A stretch of DNA of 43,124 nucleotides, taken from contig JAKOMP010000054.1 in NCBI GenBank assembly GCA_022241785.1, positions 1 to 43,124 on the forward strand, read 5' to 3'. Shown piece by piece: positions 1 to 8,870 of the stretch. This DNA is from Cyanocohniella sp. LLY. Lineage in GTDB: Bacteria > Cyanobacteriota > Cyanobacteriia > Cyanobacteriales > Nostocaceae. The first letter of the stretch is position 1. Every line of letters starts with the position of its first letter. Under the pieces are notes generated by a model, which searched no databases, had not been told where the DNA came from, and worked only from the letters and a program-made list of their open reading frames with translations. The translations under genes were made by a program, and so were the position numbers.

Positions 1-3
1 GGA

Positions 4-163
4 GGGAGTAGGGAGTAGGGAGTAGGGAGTAGGGAGTAGGGAGTAGGGAGTAGGGAGTAGGGAGTAGGGAGTAGGGAGTAGGGAGTAGGGAGTAGGGAGT
101 AGGGAGTAGGGAGTAGGGAGTAGGGAGTAGGGAGTAGGGAGTAGGGAGTAGGGAGTAGGGAGA
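4..163. repeat. Short tandem repeat array, (GGGAGTA)x22
   Basis: Twenty-two perfect head-to-tail copies of the heptamer GGGAGTA run from 4 to 157, followed by a partial copy. The array may begin left of the window. Heptameric short tandemly repeated repetitive (STRR) sequences are a known hallmark of heterocystous cyanobacteria. It lies about 50 bp upstream of the first gene; no function can be read from it. Confidence 0.95.
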
Positions 164-213
164 TTGCTATCCAAAATTTGTTGCCTCATCCCCGCTGATA
201 ATTATCTGAATTT

Positions 214-627
214 ATGCTCAAAAAAAATCATGTTATGGATAAGAATGAGATTGCCTCACTAGGCGCGTCCCTGCGAGAAATTGAGCAAAAGCTACTTAAA
301 CCAGGTCATGAAGCAGGTAATACTAAAATTTGGTTTCAGGGTGAGGAAGCTTATTTTGATATTTTTTTTGAATGCAACAATGATGAAATAATATGGTTTC
401 AATTTACATTAAGAGGAAAATCTCTTTCTTGGGATAAAAGAAAACCACAATGGCAAACTGGTACTACCAACGAATTATGTCTGAATGATGTTGGCTTTTA
501 TGCCGCTACTAAAACAATTGATAATGATCATCAAGCAGATTGGGGTTTTATTTATTTAGTGAAATCAATTCTAGAAACTAGAGCAAAAGAACCGATTTTT
601 GCTCAGGCTCTGGCATTGTTTAAATAA
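214..627 (+). CDS. Hypothetical protein, 137 aa (or 130 aa)
   Basis: I do not recognise this family. The protein is soluble-looking, with no signal peptide or membrane segment, and is rich in aromatic residues in the middle (IWFQFTLRG, KPQWQTG), which suggests a compact alpha/beta fold. A second in-frame ATG at 235 (MDKNEIASLG) is an equally good start; neither has a convincing Shine-Dalgarno sequence. It stands alone between the heptamer array and a long AT-rich spacer. Composition is AT-rich but the reading frame is clean and not shadowed by another gene, so I think it is real. Confidence 0.7.
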   Translation: MLKKNHVMDKNEIASLGASLREIEQKLLKPGHEAGNTKIWFQGEEAYFDIFFECNNDEIIWFQFTLRGKSLSWDKRKPQWQTGTTNELCLNDVGFYAATKTIDNDHQADWGFIYLVKSILETRAKEPIFAQALALFK

Positions 628-1464
628 TGCAATGTATATATTCTAGATTGCCAATTCATGTAATTTACACATTGGGAATTATAACCTAATTTACATTCAT
701 TGATAATTATTATTTAAGTTTAAAATTATCACATCCTTGATGAAGTATATTTTGTACTAATTTTTACTAAAAGTTTATTTTATATTGCCAATCATCATAG
801 GTAACTTTAATAGGACTTACGCACTGTACAAATTTATCATCTTGTGCATCAACTAAAATACGTCGTTTCAGACTGTGATGAATCATCCTTTGATAAATAG
901 CGTAGGCGTAGCCCGCCGCAGGCATCGCCTAAAAAGTATCGAATAATCAAGGTTTAATGCCTGAAATTCATACTCATATTTGGTTTTTCCTGTCAATGCG
1001 TAAGTCCTATTTAATAATTATTAGCTTAATTTTTATTTATATATTCTGGTAAAAAGAATATGACTATAGAAAGATACATAAGCTTTGCTTATAATATAAA
1101 TCATTGCAATAAAATTTAATTAAATGTATAACCTTTTATCTATGAAAGCAATTTAATATTTATTTAATATTAAGGCTTGTAAATTAACAAAATTGACGTA
1201 TAAGGCTGTAAGCTATTCTTAATCGCCTGAGGGGACGATAAATAAAACTTGCAATCTTATGTCAGTTTTTTTAGTTAAATTTTGAACTGTCTTTGATCTA
1301 AGCCTGATCTATGGGGATGCGGATTCAGCGTCTCTCCATGCACAAAGGCACTATAATTTGCTGCTTTGCAAAGAATGAAGGTTTTCTTTGCCTAGTTTGT
1401 CACGCTCATAAAACATGAAACTTACAAATCAAAATTTTACTGATTTTATAACCACAACCCTAGT
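628..1464. other. Gene-free AT-rich spacer upstream of bicA
   Basis: No credible coding frame was seen. The spacer holds a MITE-like element (811-1009, listed separately) and, inside that element, a GC-rich palindromic cyanobacterial repeat around 898-931. A possible -10 box TATAAT lies at 1352-1357, about 110 bp before bicA, without a clear -35. The remainder is AT-rich and I see nothing else in it. Confidence 0.6.
811..1009. mobile_element. MITE-like element with 13-bp perfect inverted ends
   Basis: The ends are TAGGACTTACGCA (811-823) and its exact reverse complement (997-1009). Both sides are flanked by TTTAA (806-810 and 1010-1014), a probable 5-bp target duplication. The 199-bp body has no transposase gene. 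This is a non-autonomous element by structure; I cannot name the mobilising insertion sequence. Confidence 0.8.
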
Positions 1465-3189
1465 ATGTCATTAACTAATACCATCCATTTTAGAAACTTA
1501 CGAGGCGATTTATTCGGTGGTTTAACTGCCGCAATCGTTTCCTTACCGCTAGCCTTGGCATTCGGTGTCGCCTCTGGTGCTGGGCCTGCGGCAGGTCTTT
1601 ATGGTGCAGTTTGCGTGGGCTTTTTCGCCGCCTTATTTGGTGGGACACCAACCCTGATTTCTGAACCTACCGGGCCGATGACCGTAGTCATGACTGCTAT
1701 TGTCAGTTCGATGATAGCCAATAACCCAGAAAACGGTTTGGCAATGGCATTTACAGTAGTTATGCTAGCCGGAATATTTCAAATTTTGTTGGGAGTATTT
1801 AAGCTGGGTAAATATATTACCCTCATGCCCTACAGCGTAATTTCGGGTTTCATGTCTGGCATTGGAGTCATTCTGGTCTTGCTGCAAATTGGCCCTTTTC
1901 TGGGACAGTCCAATCCTAAAGGTGGCGTATTAGGATTGGTGCAAAATTTGCCCCAGCTGTTCACAAATATTAATCCTGTGGAAACAGCTTTGGGAGCGAT
2001 GACCTTGGCAATTATTTTCTTAATGCCATCTAAACTCAAGCGCCTTGTCCCACCACAATTAGTGGCGTTAGTATTAGTAACAATAGTTTCCCTGGTATTT
2101 TTTGGGAATGCTGAAATCAGACGAATTGGCGAAATCCCGATGGGACTGCCAACATTGCAAATACCTACCTTTAATACATCTCAAATCATTAAAATGCTCG
2201 TTGATGGGGCAATGTTGGGGATGTTGGGTTGTATTGATACGTTATTAACGGCAGTAATTGCAGATAGTTTGACTCGTACTGAACACAAGTCTGATAAAGA
2301 ATTAATTGGTCAAGGTATCGGTAACTTAATCTCTGGTATCTGTGGTGGACTCCCTGGTGCTGGTGCAACGATGGGAACAGTAGTTAATATCCAGACTGGT
2401 GCGAGAACGGCTGTATCTGGTTTGACTCGGGCTTTAATTTTACTGGTTGTAGTTTTGTGGGCTGCTGTTTTAACTCAACCTATCCCAATGGCAGTATTGG
2501 CTGGTATTGCTCTTAAGGTGGGGATTGACATTCTCGACTGGAGCTTTTTGAAACGCGCTCATAAGGTATCCCTGAAGGGTGCGCTGATTATGTACGGTGT
2601 AATGTTCTTAACCGTATTCGTTGACTTGATTGTTGCTGTCGGTGTGGGAGTTTTCATTGCCAACATCTTAACTATCGAACGTCTTTCTCAGTTACAAGCT
2701 CAGGATGTGAAGACGATTACCGATGCGGATGATGCCATTGTCTTGAACGAACAAGAGAAGCAATTACTTGATCAAGCTAACGGACGGGTGCTGTTATTCT
2801 ACCTGAGTGGACCGATGATCTTTGGAGTTTCCAAAGCGATCGCTCGTGAACATTCAGCAATGGCAGACTCTGATGTGCTGATTTTAGACCTCAGCGATGT
2901 CCCCATGTTGGGTGTGACAGCTTCTTTAGCAATTGAAAATGCTATCCAAGATGCTTATGAGCAAGGTCGTCAAATATTAGTTGTTGGTGCAAGTGGCAAA
3001 GTTAAACGCCGCTTAGAAAAATTTGGCATTGACAAATTTGTCCCTTCACATCATTTCTTTATGAATCGTTCCGAGGCACTTAAGCAAGCTTTGGCTTTAG
3101 TTAATTCTGCTTTTGTCGGCAATCTTGCTGCTACTAGTGAATATGGCTCCACAGCCACTGATCCTGATAACTACGGGTATCAAACTTAA
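1465..3189 (+). CDS. bicA: BicA, Na+-dependent SulP-family bicarbonate transporter
   Basis: This inner-membrane transporter imports HCO3- with Na+ for the CO2-concentrating mechanism. The 574-aa protein starts with a BicA-like N-terminus (NTIHFRNLRGDLFGGLTAA), has about a dozen hydrophobic segments up to roughly residue 410, and ends in a cytoplasmic STAS domain (about 430-550) containing the DLSDVPMLGVTAS stretch. The conserved block FFAALFGGTPTLISEPTGPM lies near residue 50-70. It matches my memory of cyanobacterial BicA over its whole length, rather than sulfate permeases. A CPA2 antiporter follows 183 bp downstream and an Mrp operon after that, which fits a Na+-coupled carbon-uptake block. 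SulP relatives that carry sulfate are the main alternative. Confidence 0.93.
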   Translation: MSLTNTIHFRNLRGDLFGGLTAAIVSLPLALAFGVASGAGPAAGLYGAVCVGFFAALFGGTPTLISEPTGPMTVVMTAIVSSMIANNPENGLAMAFTVVMLAGIFQILLGVFKLGKYITLMPYSVISGFMSGIGVILVLLQIGPFLGQSNPKGGVLGLVQNLPQLFTNINPVETALGAMTLAIIFLMPSKLKRLVPPQLVALVLVTIVSLVFFGNAEIRRIGEIPMGLPTLQIPTFNTSQIIKMLVDGAMLGMLGCIDTLLTAVIADSLTRTEHKSDKELIGQGIGNLISGICGGLPGAGATMGTVVNIQTGARTAVSGLTRALILLVVVLWAAVLTQPIPMAVLAGIALKVGIDILDWSFLKRAHKVSLKGALIMYGVMFLTVFVDLIVAVGVGVFIANILTIERLSQLQAQDVKTITDADDAIVLNEQEKQLLDQANGRVLLFYLSGPMIFGVSKAIAREHSAMADSDVLILDLSDVPMLGVTASLAIENAIQDAYEQGRQILVVGASGKVKRRLEKFGIDKFVPSHHFFMNRSEALKQALALVNSAFVGNLAATSEYGSTATDPDNYGYQT

Positions 3190-3372
3190 TTAAGCCGGGT
3201 ATGCATAGCACAAGTCAAAAGTCAAATGTTTGCTGTGACTGGGGTTGGAAATTTTTTTATGTCCTAACTACCTTGGCAGTTGCTGTAACTACCCACCATT
3301 TCACTATTACTTTTGTATTTCTCCAAGGACTTAATCTAACCGCAGAATTCATCAACACAACAGACAGATAAT

Positions 3373-4761
3373 ATGATTTTCTCAGAATTAATAGTTAACT
3401 CAGTGTGGCAGAACCCTTTACTTGCAAGCACAAACGAAGCCGAAAATGCCCCTATTGTCTTAGCTGGTGTATTACTAAGTTTAATAGTCATTTATCTTGC
3501 CAGTAAAATTGGCGGTGAATTGTCTCGAATGATTGACTTACCTCCCGTTTTAGGTGAGTTACTTGGTGGCGTAATAGTAGGTGCTTCTGCACTAAATTTG
3601 GTTGTCTTTTCTGAAAGTGGTGCAGCTGCTTCAGACTCCATCATTATGACTGTCCTGCAATTTATTAACAACATCAATCCCGAAGCAGTTACATCAATTT
3701 TTCAAAGTCAGAGTGAAATCATTTCCGTTCTTGCAGAACTAGGTGTGATTATTCTGTTATTTGAAATTGGTCTAGAATCAGACTTAAAAGAATTACAGAA
3801 AGTCGGTTCACAAGCGGTAGTTGTTGCTTGTGTTGGGGTAGCTGTTCCTTTTGCGGCTGGTACTGCGGGATTGATTTTGCTATTTAATGTCCCAGTAATT
3901 CCCGCAATTTTTGCAGGTGCGGCACTGACAGCTACTAGTATTGGGATTACCTCTAAAGTTTTGTCAGAACTTGGGCAGTTAAAATCTCGTGAAGGACAAA
4001 TTATTGTCGGTGCAGCAGTCATTGATGACATTTTAGGCATCATTGTCTTGGCAGTAGTTGCCAGCCTTGCTAAAACTGGTGAGATTGATATTCTCAACGT
4101 CATTTATCTGATTGTCAGTGCTACTGTATTTCTGATTGGCTCGATTTTATTAGGCAAATATTTCAATCAGAGCTTTGTTGCTATTGCTAATAAATTGCAA
4201 ACACGAGGAAACTTAATTATCCCAGCATTTATCTTTGCCTTTTTCATGGCGTTTTTGGGTAATGCCATTCACTTAGAAGCTATCTTAGGCGCATTTGCGG
4301 CTGGCTTGGTTTTGGATGAAACAGATAAACGCAAGGAGTTAGATGAGCAGGTTAAACCCATTGCTGATATCTTCGTTCCAATTTTCTTTGTGACTGTTGG
4401 TGCGAAAGTTGATTTAAGCGTTCTTAATCCTATAGTTCCAGAAAATCGCGCCGGATTAATTATTGCGGCCTTCTTAATTGTGGTAGCGATTATCGGTAAA
4501 CTTGTCGCGGGTTGGTCAGTTTTCGGCAAAGAGGGAATTAATCGGTTAGCGGTTGGTGCAGGGATGATTCCCCGTGGTGAAGTTGGGTTAGTGTTTGCCG
4601 GGATTGGTGCAGCTAGTGGTACTCTTGATAAACCATTACAAGCGGCGATCATTATTATGGTGATTTTGACAACCTTTTTAGCACCGCCTTTATTGCGGTT
4701 TGCATTTAAACAATCGCCAGAAGAAAAAGAAGCTTTAGAGAAAGCCAATTTAATAGGCTAG
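3373..4761 (+). CDS. CPA2-family Na+/H+ antiporter (NhaS3-like)
   Basis: This is a monovalent cation/proton antiporter of the CPA2 (KefB/NapA/NhaS) family, 462 aa with about 12-13 membrane segments. The paired acidic signature AAVIDDILGIIVL (near residue 217) is the ion-binding motif of the family, and RGEVGLVFAGIG near the C-terminus is also typical. There is no C-terminal TrkA-N/RCK domain, so this is a short exchanger rather than a Kef channel. Placed between bicA and the mrp operon, it probably expels Na+ that enters with bicarbonate. The length and type resemble Synechocystis NhaS3, but I cannot prove orthology. Confidence 0.9.
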   Translation: MIFSELIVNSVWQNPLLASTNEAENAPIVLAGVLLSLIVIYLASKIGGELSRMIDLPPVLGELLGGVIVGASALNLVVFSESGAAASDSIIMTVLQFINNINPEAVTSIFQSQSEIISVLAELGVIILLFEIGLESDLKELQKVGSQAVVVACVGVAVPFAAGTAGLILLFNVPVIPAIFAGAALTATSIGITSKVLSELGQLKSREGQIIVGAAVIDDILGIIVLAVVASLAKTGEIDILNVIYLIVSATVFLIGSILLGKYFNQSFVAIANKLQTRGNLIIPAFIFAFFMAFLGNAIHLEAILGAFAAGLVLDETDKRKELDEQVKPIADIFVPIFFVTVGAKVDLSVLNPIVPENRAGLIIAAFLIVVAIIGKLVAGWSVFGKEGINRLAVGAGMIPRGEVGLVFAGIGAASGTLDKPLQAAIIIMVILTTFLAPPLLRFAFKQSPEEKEALEKANLIG

Positions 4762-4792
4762 CACCGCTACACGGAAATCCAAAATCCAAAAT

Positions 4793-4833
4793 CAAAAGTC
4801 AAAAGGTTGATTATGTCGGCTTTTTGACTTTTG
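4793..4833 (+). terminator. Hairpin between antiporter gene and mrpC
   Basis: Arms CAAAAGTCAAAAG (4793-4805) and CTTTTTGACTTTTG (4820-4833) can pair almost fully across a 14-nt loop. Because the stem itself is A/T-rich and only moderately T-rich sequence follows, it may be a weak terminator or an attenuating structure separating the bicA-antiporter unit from mrp. Confidence 0.4.
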
Positions 4834-4900
4834 ACTAATCTGTTTATTTACACCGTGCTTTAATAGCTAATTTTATCCCACTATCCAACAGGTCATTCCC

Positions 4901-5236
4901 GTGTTAGAAGCATACGTATTCGCCACAATATTGTGCGGATTTTTCGGCATCATCCTGAAAAAGAACCTTGTGATGAAGATCATCTCTATGGATGTGATGA
5001 GTACGGGGGTTATTGCCTATTACGTGCTGATTTCATCACGAAAGGGCTTTCTTACACCGATTGTTGTTAATGGAGACAATCCCGCTTATGCTGACCCAGT
5101 TCCCCAAGCGGTGATATTGACGGCAATTGTGATCGGATTTTCCATTCAGGCCATAATGCTAGTTGGTGTGATGAAGCTAGCACGGGATAATCCGACTTTG
5201 GAAAGCAACGAAATTGAGAAAAATAACACGCCATGA
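4901..5236 (+). CDS. mrpC: MrpC subunit of multisubunit Na+/H+ antiporter
   Basis: This small membrane subunit of the Mrp antiporter is homologous to NuoK of complex I. It is 111 aa with three hydrophobic segments. The start is GTG at 4901. The C-terminal part, PQAVILTAIVIGFSIQA (near residue 65), is the MrpC/NuoK signature. It heads a tightly overlapping operon: its stop overlaps the mrpD start by four bases (ATGA). The cyanobacterial gene order C-D-E-F-G-A-B seen here differs from the ABCDEFG order of Bacillus. Confidence 0.9.
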   Translation: MLEAYVFATILCGFFGIILKKNLVMKIISMDVMSTGVIAYYVLISSRKGFLTPIVVNGDNPAYADPVPQAVILTAIVIGFSIQAIMLVGVMKLARDNPTLESNEIEKNNTP

Positions 5237-6660
5237 ATAACATTACTATTGCATGGATCGCACTACCGTTGTTTTTGGGATTCGTTATTTATCTGCTTCC
5301 CAAGCTTGACCGATACCTCGCCCTGTGTGTAAGCCTGGTTTCGGCTGGATATGCGTTGTCGCTATTTTTTACCCAGTCGCCGTTGACACTGGAGTTACTG
5401 GATAGTTTCGGTGTCACCTTAGTAGTTGATCAATTAAGTGCCTACTTTATATTGACAAATGCGCTGGTAACTACTGCGGTCATCCTCTATTGTTGGCGCA
5501 CTGATAAGTCAGCTTACTTTTATACACAAATAATCATTCTGCATGGCAGCGTTAACGCCGCTTTTGCCTCTGCGGATTTTATCAGTTTATACGTGGCGTT
5601 AGAGGTAATTGGGATTGCGGCGTTTCTCTTAATTGCTTATTCCCGCACCAATCGGTCGATTTGGGTAGCTTTGCGCTATCTGTTTGTCAGTAATACAGCC
5701 ATGCTGTTTTATTTGGTGGGCGCGGTGTTGGTCTATGAGGCCAGTGGTTCCTTTGCTTTTACAGGTTTGGCTGACACACCGAAAGAGGCGATCGCCTTAA
5801 TCTTTGTCGGACTCTTGACAAAAGGGGGAATATTTGTATCAGGATTGTGGCTACCCTTGACACACTCCGAATCAGAAACCCCTGTGTCAGCCTTACTATC
5901 AGGCGTTGTTGTCAAAACTGGTGTATTTCCCTTGGTGCGCTGTGCTTTGCTAGTGCCAGAGATTGATCCCATTGTCAGGATATTTGGAGTAGCCACAGCG
6001 TTTCTGGGCGTAGTTTATGCCTTATTTGAAAAGGATACGAAGCGTTTGCTGGCCTTGAGTAGTATTTCTCAGCTAGGCTGGCTTCTCGTTGCACCGGCGG
6101 TAGCAGGTTTTTATGCCTTGGGCCACGGACTGGCAAAATCAACGCTTTTCCTGATTGCAGGTAACTTACCCAGTCGAGACTTCAAGGAATTGCAAAATCA
6201 GCCAATGAATCATGCGCTGTGGATTGCCCTGGTTATGGGTAGTCTGTCAATATCGGGTTTTCCCTTGCTAGTTGGCTTTGGGGCGAAGATGTTGACACTG
6301 GAAAATGTACTTTCTTGGCAAGTGATTTTAATGAATATTGGGGCTGTAGGAACGGCAATTATCTATGCTAAATTCGTCTTTCTACCTCATGGACAAGGAA
6401 AGGATGTCAAACCTGGTTTTTGGCCGCCACTGATCCTATTACTAGGGGCGCTCATTGCTGCAAGTAGTCTTTACTACGAGGCGTACACTGTGGCAAATAT
6501 CACCAAAGCATTAGCGATCATCGGTATTGGCTGGTTGGCACATTTTTTAATTTTTCAACGGTTAGTTGTCAACTTACCACGTGTACTTGAGCAACTTGAA
6601 AATCTGATTGGAGTAATGAGTTTGATGTTGCTTTTGCTGTTGGGGATGGTATTAGCATGA
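5233..6660 (+). CDS. mrpD: MrpD subunit, NuoL/M/N-like
   Basis: This is the large proton-translocating-type subunit of the Mrp antiporter, 475 aa with about 13-14 hydrophobic segments. The Proton_antipo_M core includes ALEVIGIAAFLLI and the HSESETPVSALLSGVVVKTG block with its conserved lysine, followed by FEKDTKRLLALSSISQLG. It overlaps mrpC and mrpE by four bases at each end, implying translational coupling. It is the only large complex-I-like subunit in the operon, because MrpA is a short form here. Confidence 0.93.
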   Translation: MNNITIAWIALPLFLGFVIYLLPKLDRYLALCVSLVSAGYALSLFFTQSPLTLELLDSFGVTLVVDQLSAYFILTNALVTTAVILYCWRTDKSAYFYTQIIILHGSVNAAFASADFISLYVALEVIGIAAFLLIAYSRTNRSIWVALRYLFVSNTAMLFYLVGAVLVYEASGSFAFTGLADTPKEAIALIFVGLLTKGGIFVSGLWLPLTHSESETPVSALLSGVVVKTGVFPLVRCALLVPEIDPIVRIFGVATAFLGVVYALFEKDTKRLLALSSISQLGWLLVAPAVAGFYALGHGLAKSTLFLIAGNLPSRDFKELQNQPMNHALWIALVMGSLSISGFPLLVGFGAKMLTLENVLSWQVILMNIGAVGTAIIYAKFVFLPHGQGKDVKPGFWPPLILLLGALIAASSLYYEAYTVANITKALAIIGIGWLAHFLIFQRLVVNLPRVLEQLENLIGVMSLMLLLLLGMVLA

Positions 6661-7046
6661 TTGGACATCTGAATCTGATATTGCGACTGACTATTTGGTT
6701 TTTGCTCACCTCTGATTTGAGTTGGGCAAATATCATCATTGGTGTTAGTGTCGCCCTCCTATTACCGGGTCGTCAAAAAGTCCCAGAAGCTTTAAGGGAT
6801 TGGTTACGTGTACTGGGTGAAGTGATAGTAGCCATTCCCCAGGCGTATATTGAGGCATTTGAAATCATCTTTCGTCCCCATAAACACGAAGATGTGATCA
6901 TGGAACGAGTCAAGCCTCAACGTACACCTGGACTCATATTCCTAGATATCTTCCTGATTACCTTTACGCCCAAGACCATTGTCTTGAAATACCACGAACA
7001 GGGGTTGTATGAAGTACACCGGGTGAGACGGAGGAGGAAAGCGTGA
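6657..7046 (+). CDS. mrpE: MrpE subunit
   Basis: This 129-aa subunit of the Mrp antiporter has two N-terminal hydrophobic segments and a cytoplasmic tail. The region around IPQAYIEAFEIIFRP and the C-terminal TPKTIVLKYHEQGLYEVH agree with MnhE/MrpE, although it is shorter than the Bacillus subunit (about 158 aa). The start overlaps the mrpD stop by four bases and its stop overlaps the GTG start of mrpF. Confidence 0.85.
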   Translation: MIGHLNLILRLTIWFLLTSDLSWANIIIGVSVALLLPGRQKVPEALRDWLRVLGEVIVAIPQAYIEAFEIIFRPHKHEDVIMERVKPQRTPGLIFLDIFLITFTPKTIVLKYHEQGLYEVHRVRRRRKA

Positions 7047-7294
7047 ATCTGGTATTGTTTGCAATGATTTTAGCCCTACTCATACCCATGTATGAGGCTT
7101 GGCAAGATGATGATATTTGGCAAAAAATGTTGGCTTTTGCCAGTATTGCCACCAAAACATCAATTATGATCCTGATTGTCTCCGTGTTACGGGATGATTG
7201 GATGATTGGTGTTGTCGGGATTATCATCCTCAGTGTGGGTAATGCCGGATTAATGTTATTAGCACATCTACTGAAACGTATGAGTAATTTATGA
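7043..7294 (+). CDS. mrpF: MrpF subunit
   Basis: This is a small membrane subunit of 83 aa with three predicted hydrophobic helices, starting at GTG 7043, where GTGA overlaps the mrpE stop. Size, position and helix pattern match MrpF; sequence conservation in this subunit is low, so the call rests partly on operon position. The stop overlaps the mrpG start (ATGA at 7291). Confidence 0.8.
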   Translation: MNLVLFAMILALLIPMYEAWQDDDIWQKMLAFASIATKTSIMILIVSVLRDDWMIGVVGIIILSVGNAGLMLLAHLLKRMSNL

Positions 7295-7569
7295 TTGACT
7301 TGTTGAGTTATACCTGCTTAGGCTTAGGTCTGTTCTTCTGGTTTTGGGGAACGTTTCCCCTACTGGGTCATCGCTCGGTATTATTCAAGCTACATAGTCT
7401 TTCGGTTGCAGATACCCTCGGCTCCATGAGTATCGTTATCGGGTTACTGCTGAAGATACCCAGTGAATGGCCGCTACTTCTTCTGGGCATCATCTCTTTG
7501 GCTATCTGGAATACAGTGCTAGGTTATGTTTTGGCATATTGTTCTAGTCCCAATGATCGCCATGAATGA
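7291..7569 (+). CDS. mrpG: MrpG subunit
   Basis: This 92-aa membrane subunit has three hydrophobic segments. The motif FKLHSLSVADTLGSMSIVIG corresponds to the conserved K-L-H-x(4)-DTLG region of MrpG/MnhG, which is good support for the call. The start overlaps the mrpF stop by four bases, and its end overlaps the start of the next subunit gene. Confidence 0.9.
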   Translation: MIDLLSYTCLGLGLFFWFWGTFPLLGHRSVLFKLHSLSVADTLGSMSIVIGLLLKIPSEWPLLLLGIISLAIWNTVLGYVLAYCSSPNDRHE

Positions 7570-8152
7570 TAATAGTTATGTGTATATAATTACCGCATTG
7601 TTGCCGTTATCCGCGTTAATGCTGGTAATTCAGGTTAATCCCTACAATGCCCTGGTAGTTCAGGGAATACTGGGCGCTGTGGCAACCTTGGTGTTTGCAG
7701 TTTTGGGGGCGGCGGATGTGGCTTTAACCCAAGCCTTAATGGGGACTCTGCTGGCAATTACACTATATGCGATCGCCGTCCGTTCTTCCTTGGTGATGCG
7801 TCTGGGTGTCCTGGAAGACGAGTCACAGGAGGCTGATGCAGACATAAAATCTCCAGGTGATTTTGGGCACCTGCTAGAAGACTTACGCCGAATTTTTAGC
7901 AAATATTATATGCGTCTTGAGCTAGTCCCATACATGAATATCCAGGCTTTGCAGCAAGCACTTATAAATAAAGAAGTTCATGCGACTTGTGCCAGGAGTG
8001 ATCAAAATAACTCCCTATCTGGCGACGAAAAGCAAACATATCATACTGCGACTAGAGTTCAACGGCTATATGACATCATGGAATCTGAACTTTTGTCACC
8101 AGCAACAACAGTTACTTATGTAAATACACCAGATTCAGAGGAGGAACATTGA
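7562..8152 (+). CDS. mrpA: Short MrpA-type subunit (MrpA C-terminal/DUF4040 domain)
   Basis: This corresponds to the membrane domain found at the C-terminal part of large MrpA in other bacteria. Cyanobacterial operons carry this shortened form. The motif GAADVALTQALMGTLLAITLY (DUF4040-like) lies near residue 45-65, with a hydrophilic tail of about 110 aa afterwards. I prefer the ATG at 7562 (196 aa), which overlaps mrpG by eight bases; in-frame ATG 7553 and TTG 7526 are alternatives. The lack of the NuoL-like half of MrpA is normal for cyanobacteria and leaves MrpD as the only large subunit. Confidence 0.8.
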   Translation: MNDNSYVYIITALLPLSALMLVIQVNPYNALVVQGILGAVATLVFAVLGAADVALTQALMGTLLAITLYAIAVRSSLVMRLGVLEDESQEADADIKSPGDFGHLLEDLRRIFSKYYMRLELVPYMNIQALQQALINKEVHATCARSDQNNSLSGDEKQTYHTATRVQRLYDIMESELLSPATTVTYVNTPDSEEEH

Positions 8153-8814
8153 TGAAATGGGTCTATATTGCAGCAGGGATAGCGCTTTACATGATCTTCC
8201 TGGTTATGCCCAATCAGACACCGGAGTTATCGGATATCTCTATCGTGGAATCGATTGTCAAAGATAGTGGAGTACCCAATGCAGTTACAGCTATCATTCT
8301 CAGGAATCGGCTGTATGACACTATCTTTGAAGTAGTAGTATTTACAATCGCAGTCATGGGTGCGCGTTTTCTACTGGCTGATGAAAGACCGTTCTGCACT
8401 ATTTATCAGTTTACAGATGAACCATCAATTATTTTGGCGCGTCTGGGAGCGACTATTTGCTCATTGGTGGGGATTGAACTGGCGATTAGGGGTCATTTGA
8501 GTCCGGGCGGTGGTTTTGCTGCTGGGGTGGCGGGTGGTACGGCCATCGGCTTAATTGCCATTACCTCATCATCGGAGTGGATGCAGGCCATTTACCAGCG
8601 TTGGAACGCCGCTAGATGGGAGAAGGTTTCAGTGCTGATTTTCATTGTACTCGCGGTGATAACTTTGGTAGGAGTTGAGTTACCCCACGGAGATTTGGGC
8701 GCACTTGTCAGTGGTGGGGTGATCCCTTTGCTAAATATCTTAGTTGCAGTCAAGGTGGCGTTGGGGTCGTGGTCGGTGATGTTAGTTTTTATTCATTATC
8801 GCGGATTGTTGTAA
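8152..8814 (+). CDS. mrpB: MrpB subunit
   Basis: This is a membrane subunit of 220 aa and the last gene of the mrp operon. The MnhB-family signature GHLSPGGGFAAGVAGG sits near residue 117-132, between hydrophobic segments. The ATG at 8152 overlaps the upstream stop (TGATG) and has a strong GAGGAGG ribosome site a few bases upstream, so I choose it over the adjacent TTG at 8149. The N-terminal 60 residues form an extra segment fused ahead of the MnhB core. Confidence 0.9.
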   Translation: MKWVYIAAGIALYMIFLVMPNQTPELSDISIVESIVKDSGVPNAVTAIILRNRLYDTIFEVVVFTIAVMGARFLLADERPFCTIYQFTDEPSIILARLGATICSLVGIELAIRGHLSPGGGFAAGVAGGTAIGLIAITSSSEWMQAIYQRWNAARWEKVSVLIFIVLAVITLVGVELPHGDLGALVSGGVIPLLNILVAVKVALGSWSVMLVFIHYRGLL

Positions 8815-8816
8815 CT

Positions 8817-8842
8817 GTTCAAATTTTGAAAATTTGATGAAC
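8817..8842. terminator. AT-rich hairpin between convergent genes
   Basis: CAAATTT and AAATTTG form a 7-bp stem with a 3-base loop, extended by GTTC/GAAC with a bulge. It lies between mrpB and the convergent carotenoid oxygenase gene. It lacks a clean T-tract, so its terminator role is tentative. Confidence 0.3.
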
Positions 8843-8870
8843 CTCTCCCCAACCCCTCTTTGAAGCGGCT

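Noticed and set aside
1-163. Possible CRISPR array at the left edge
   Set aside because: The repeat unit is 7 bp with no spacers; it is a short tandem repeat.
4269-4748. 159-aa minus-strand frame inside the CPA2 antiporter gene
   Set aside because: It is a low-complexity antisense shadow rich in Ala, Pro, Ile and Thr; the antiporter on the other strand is complete.
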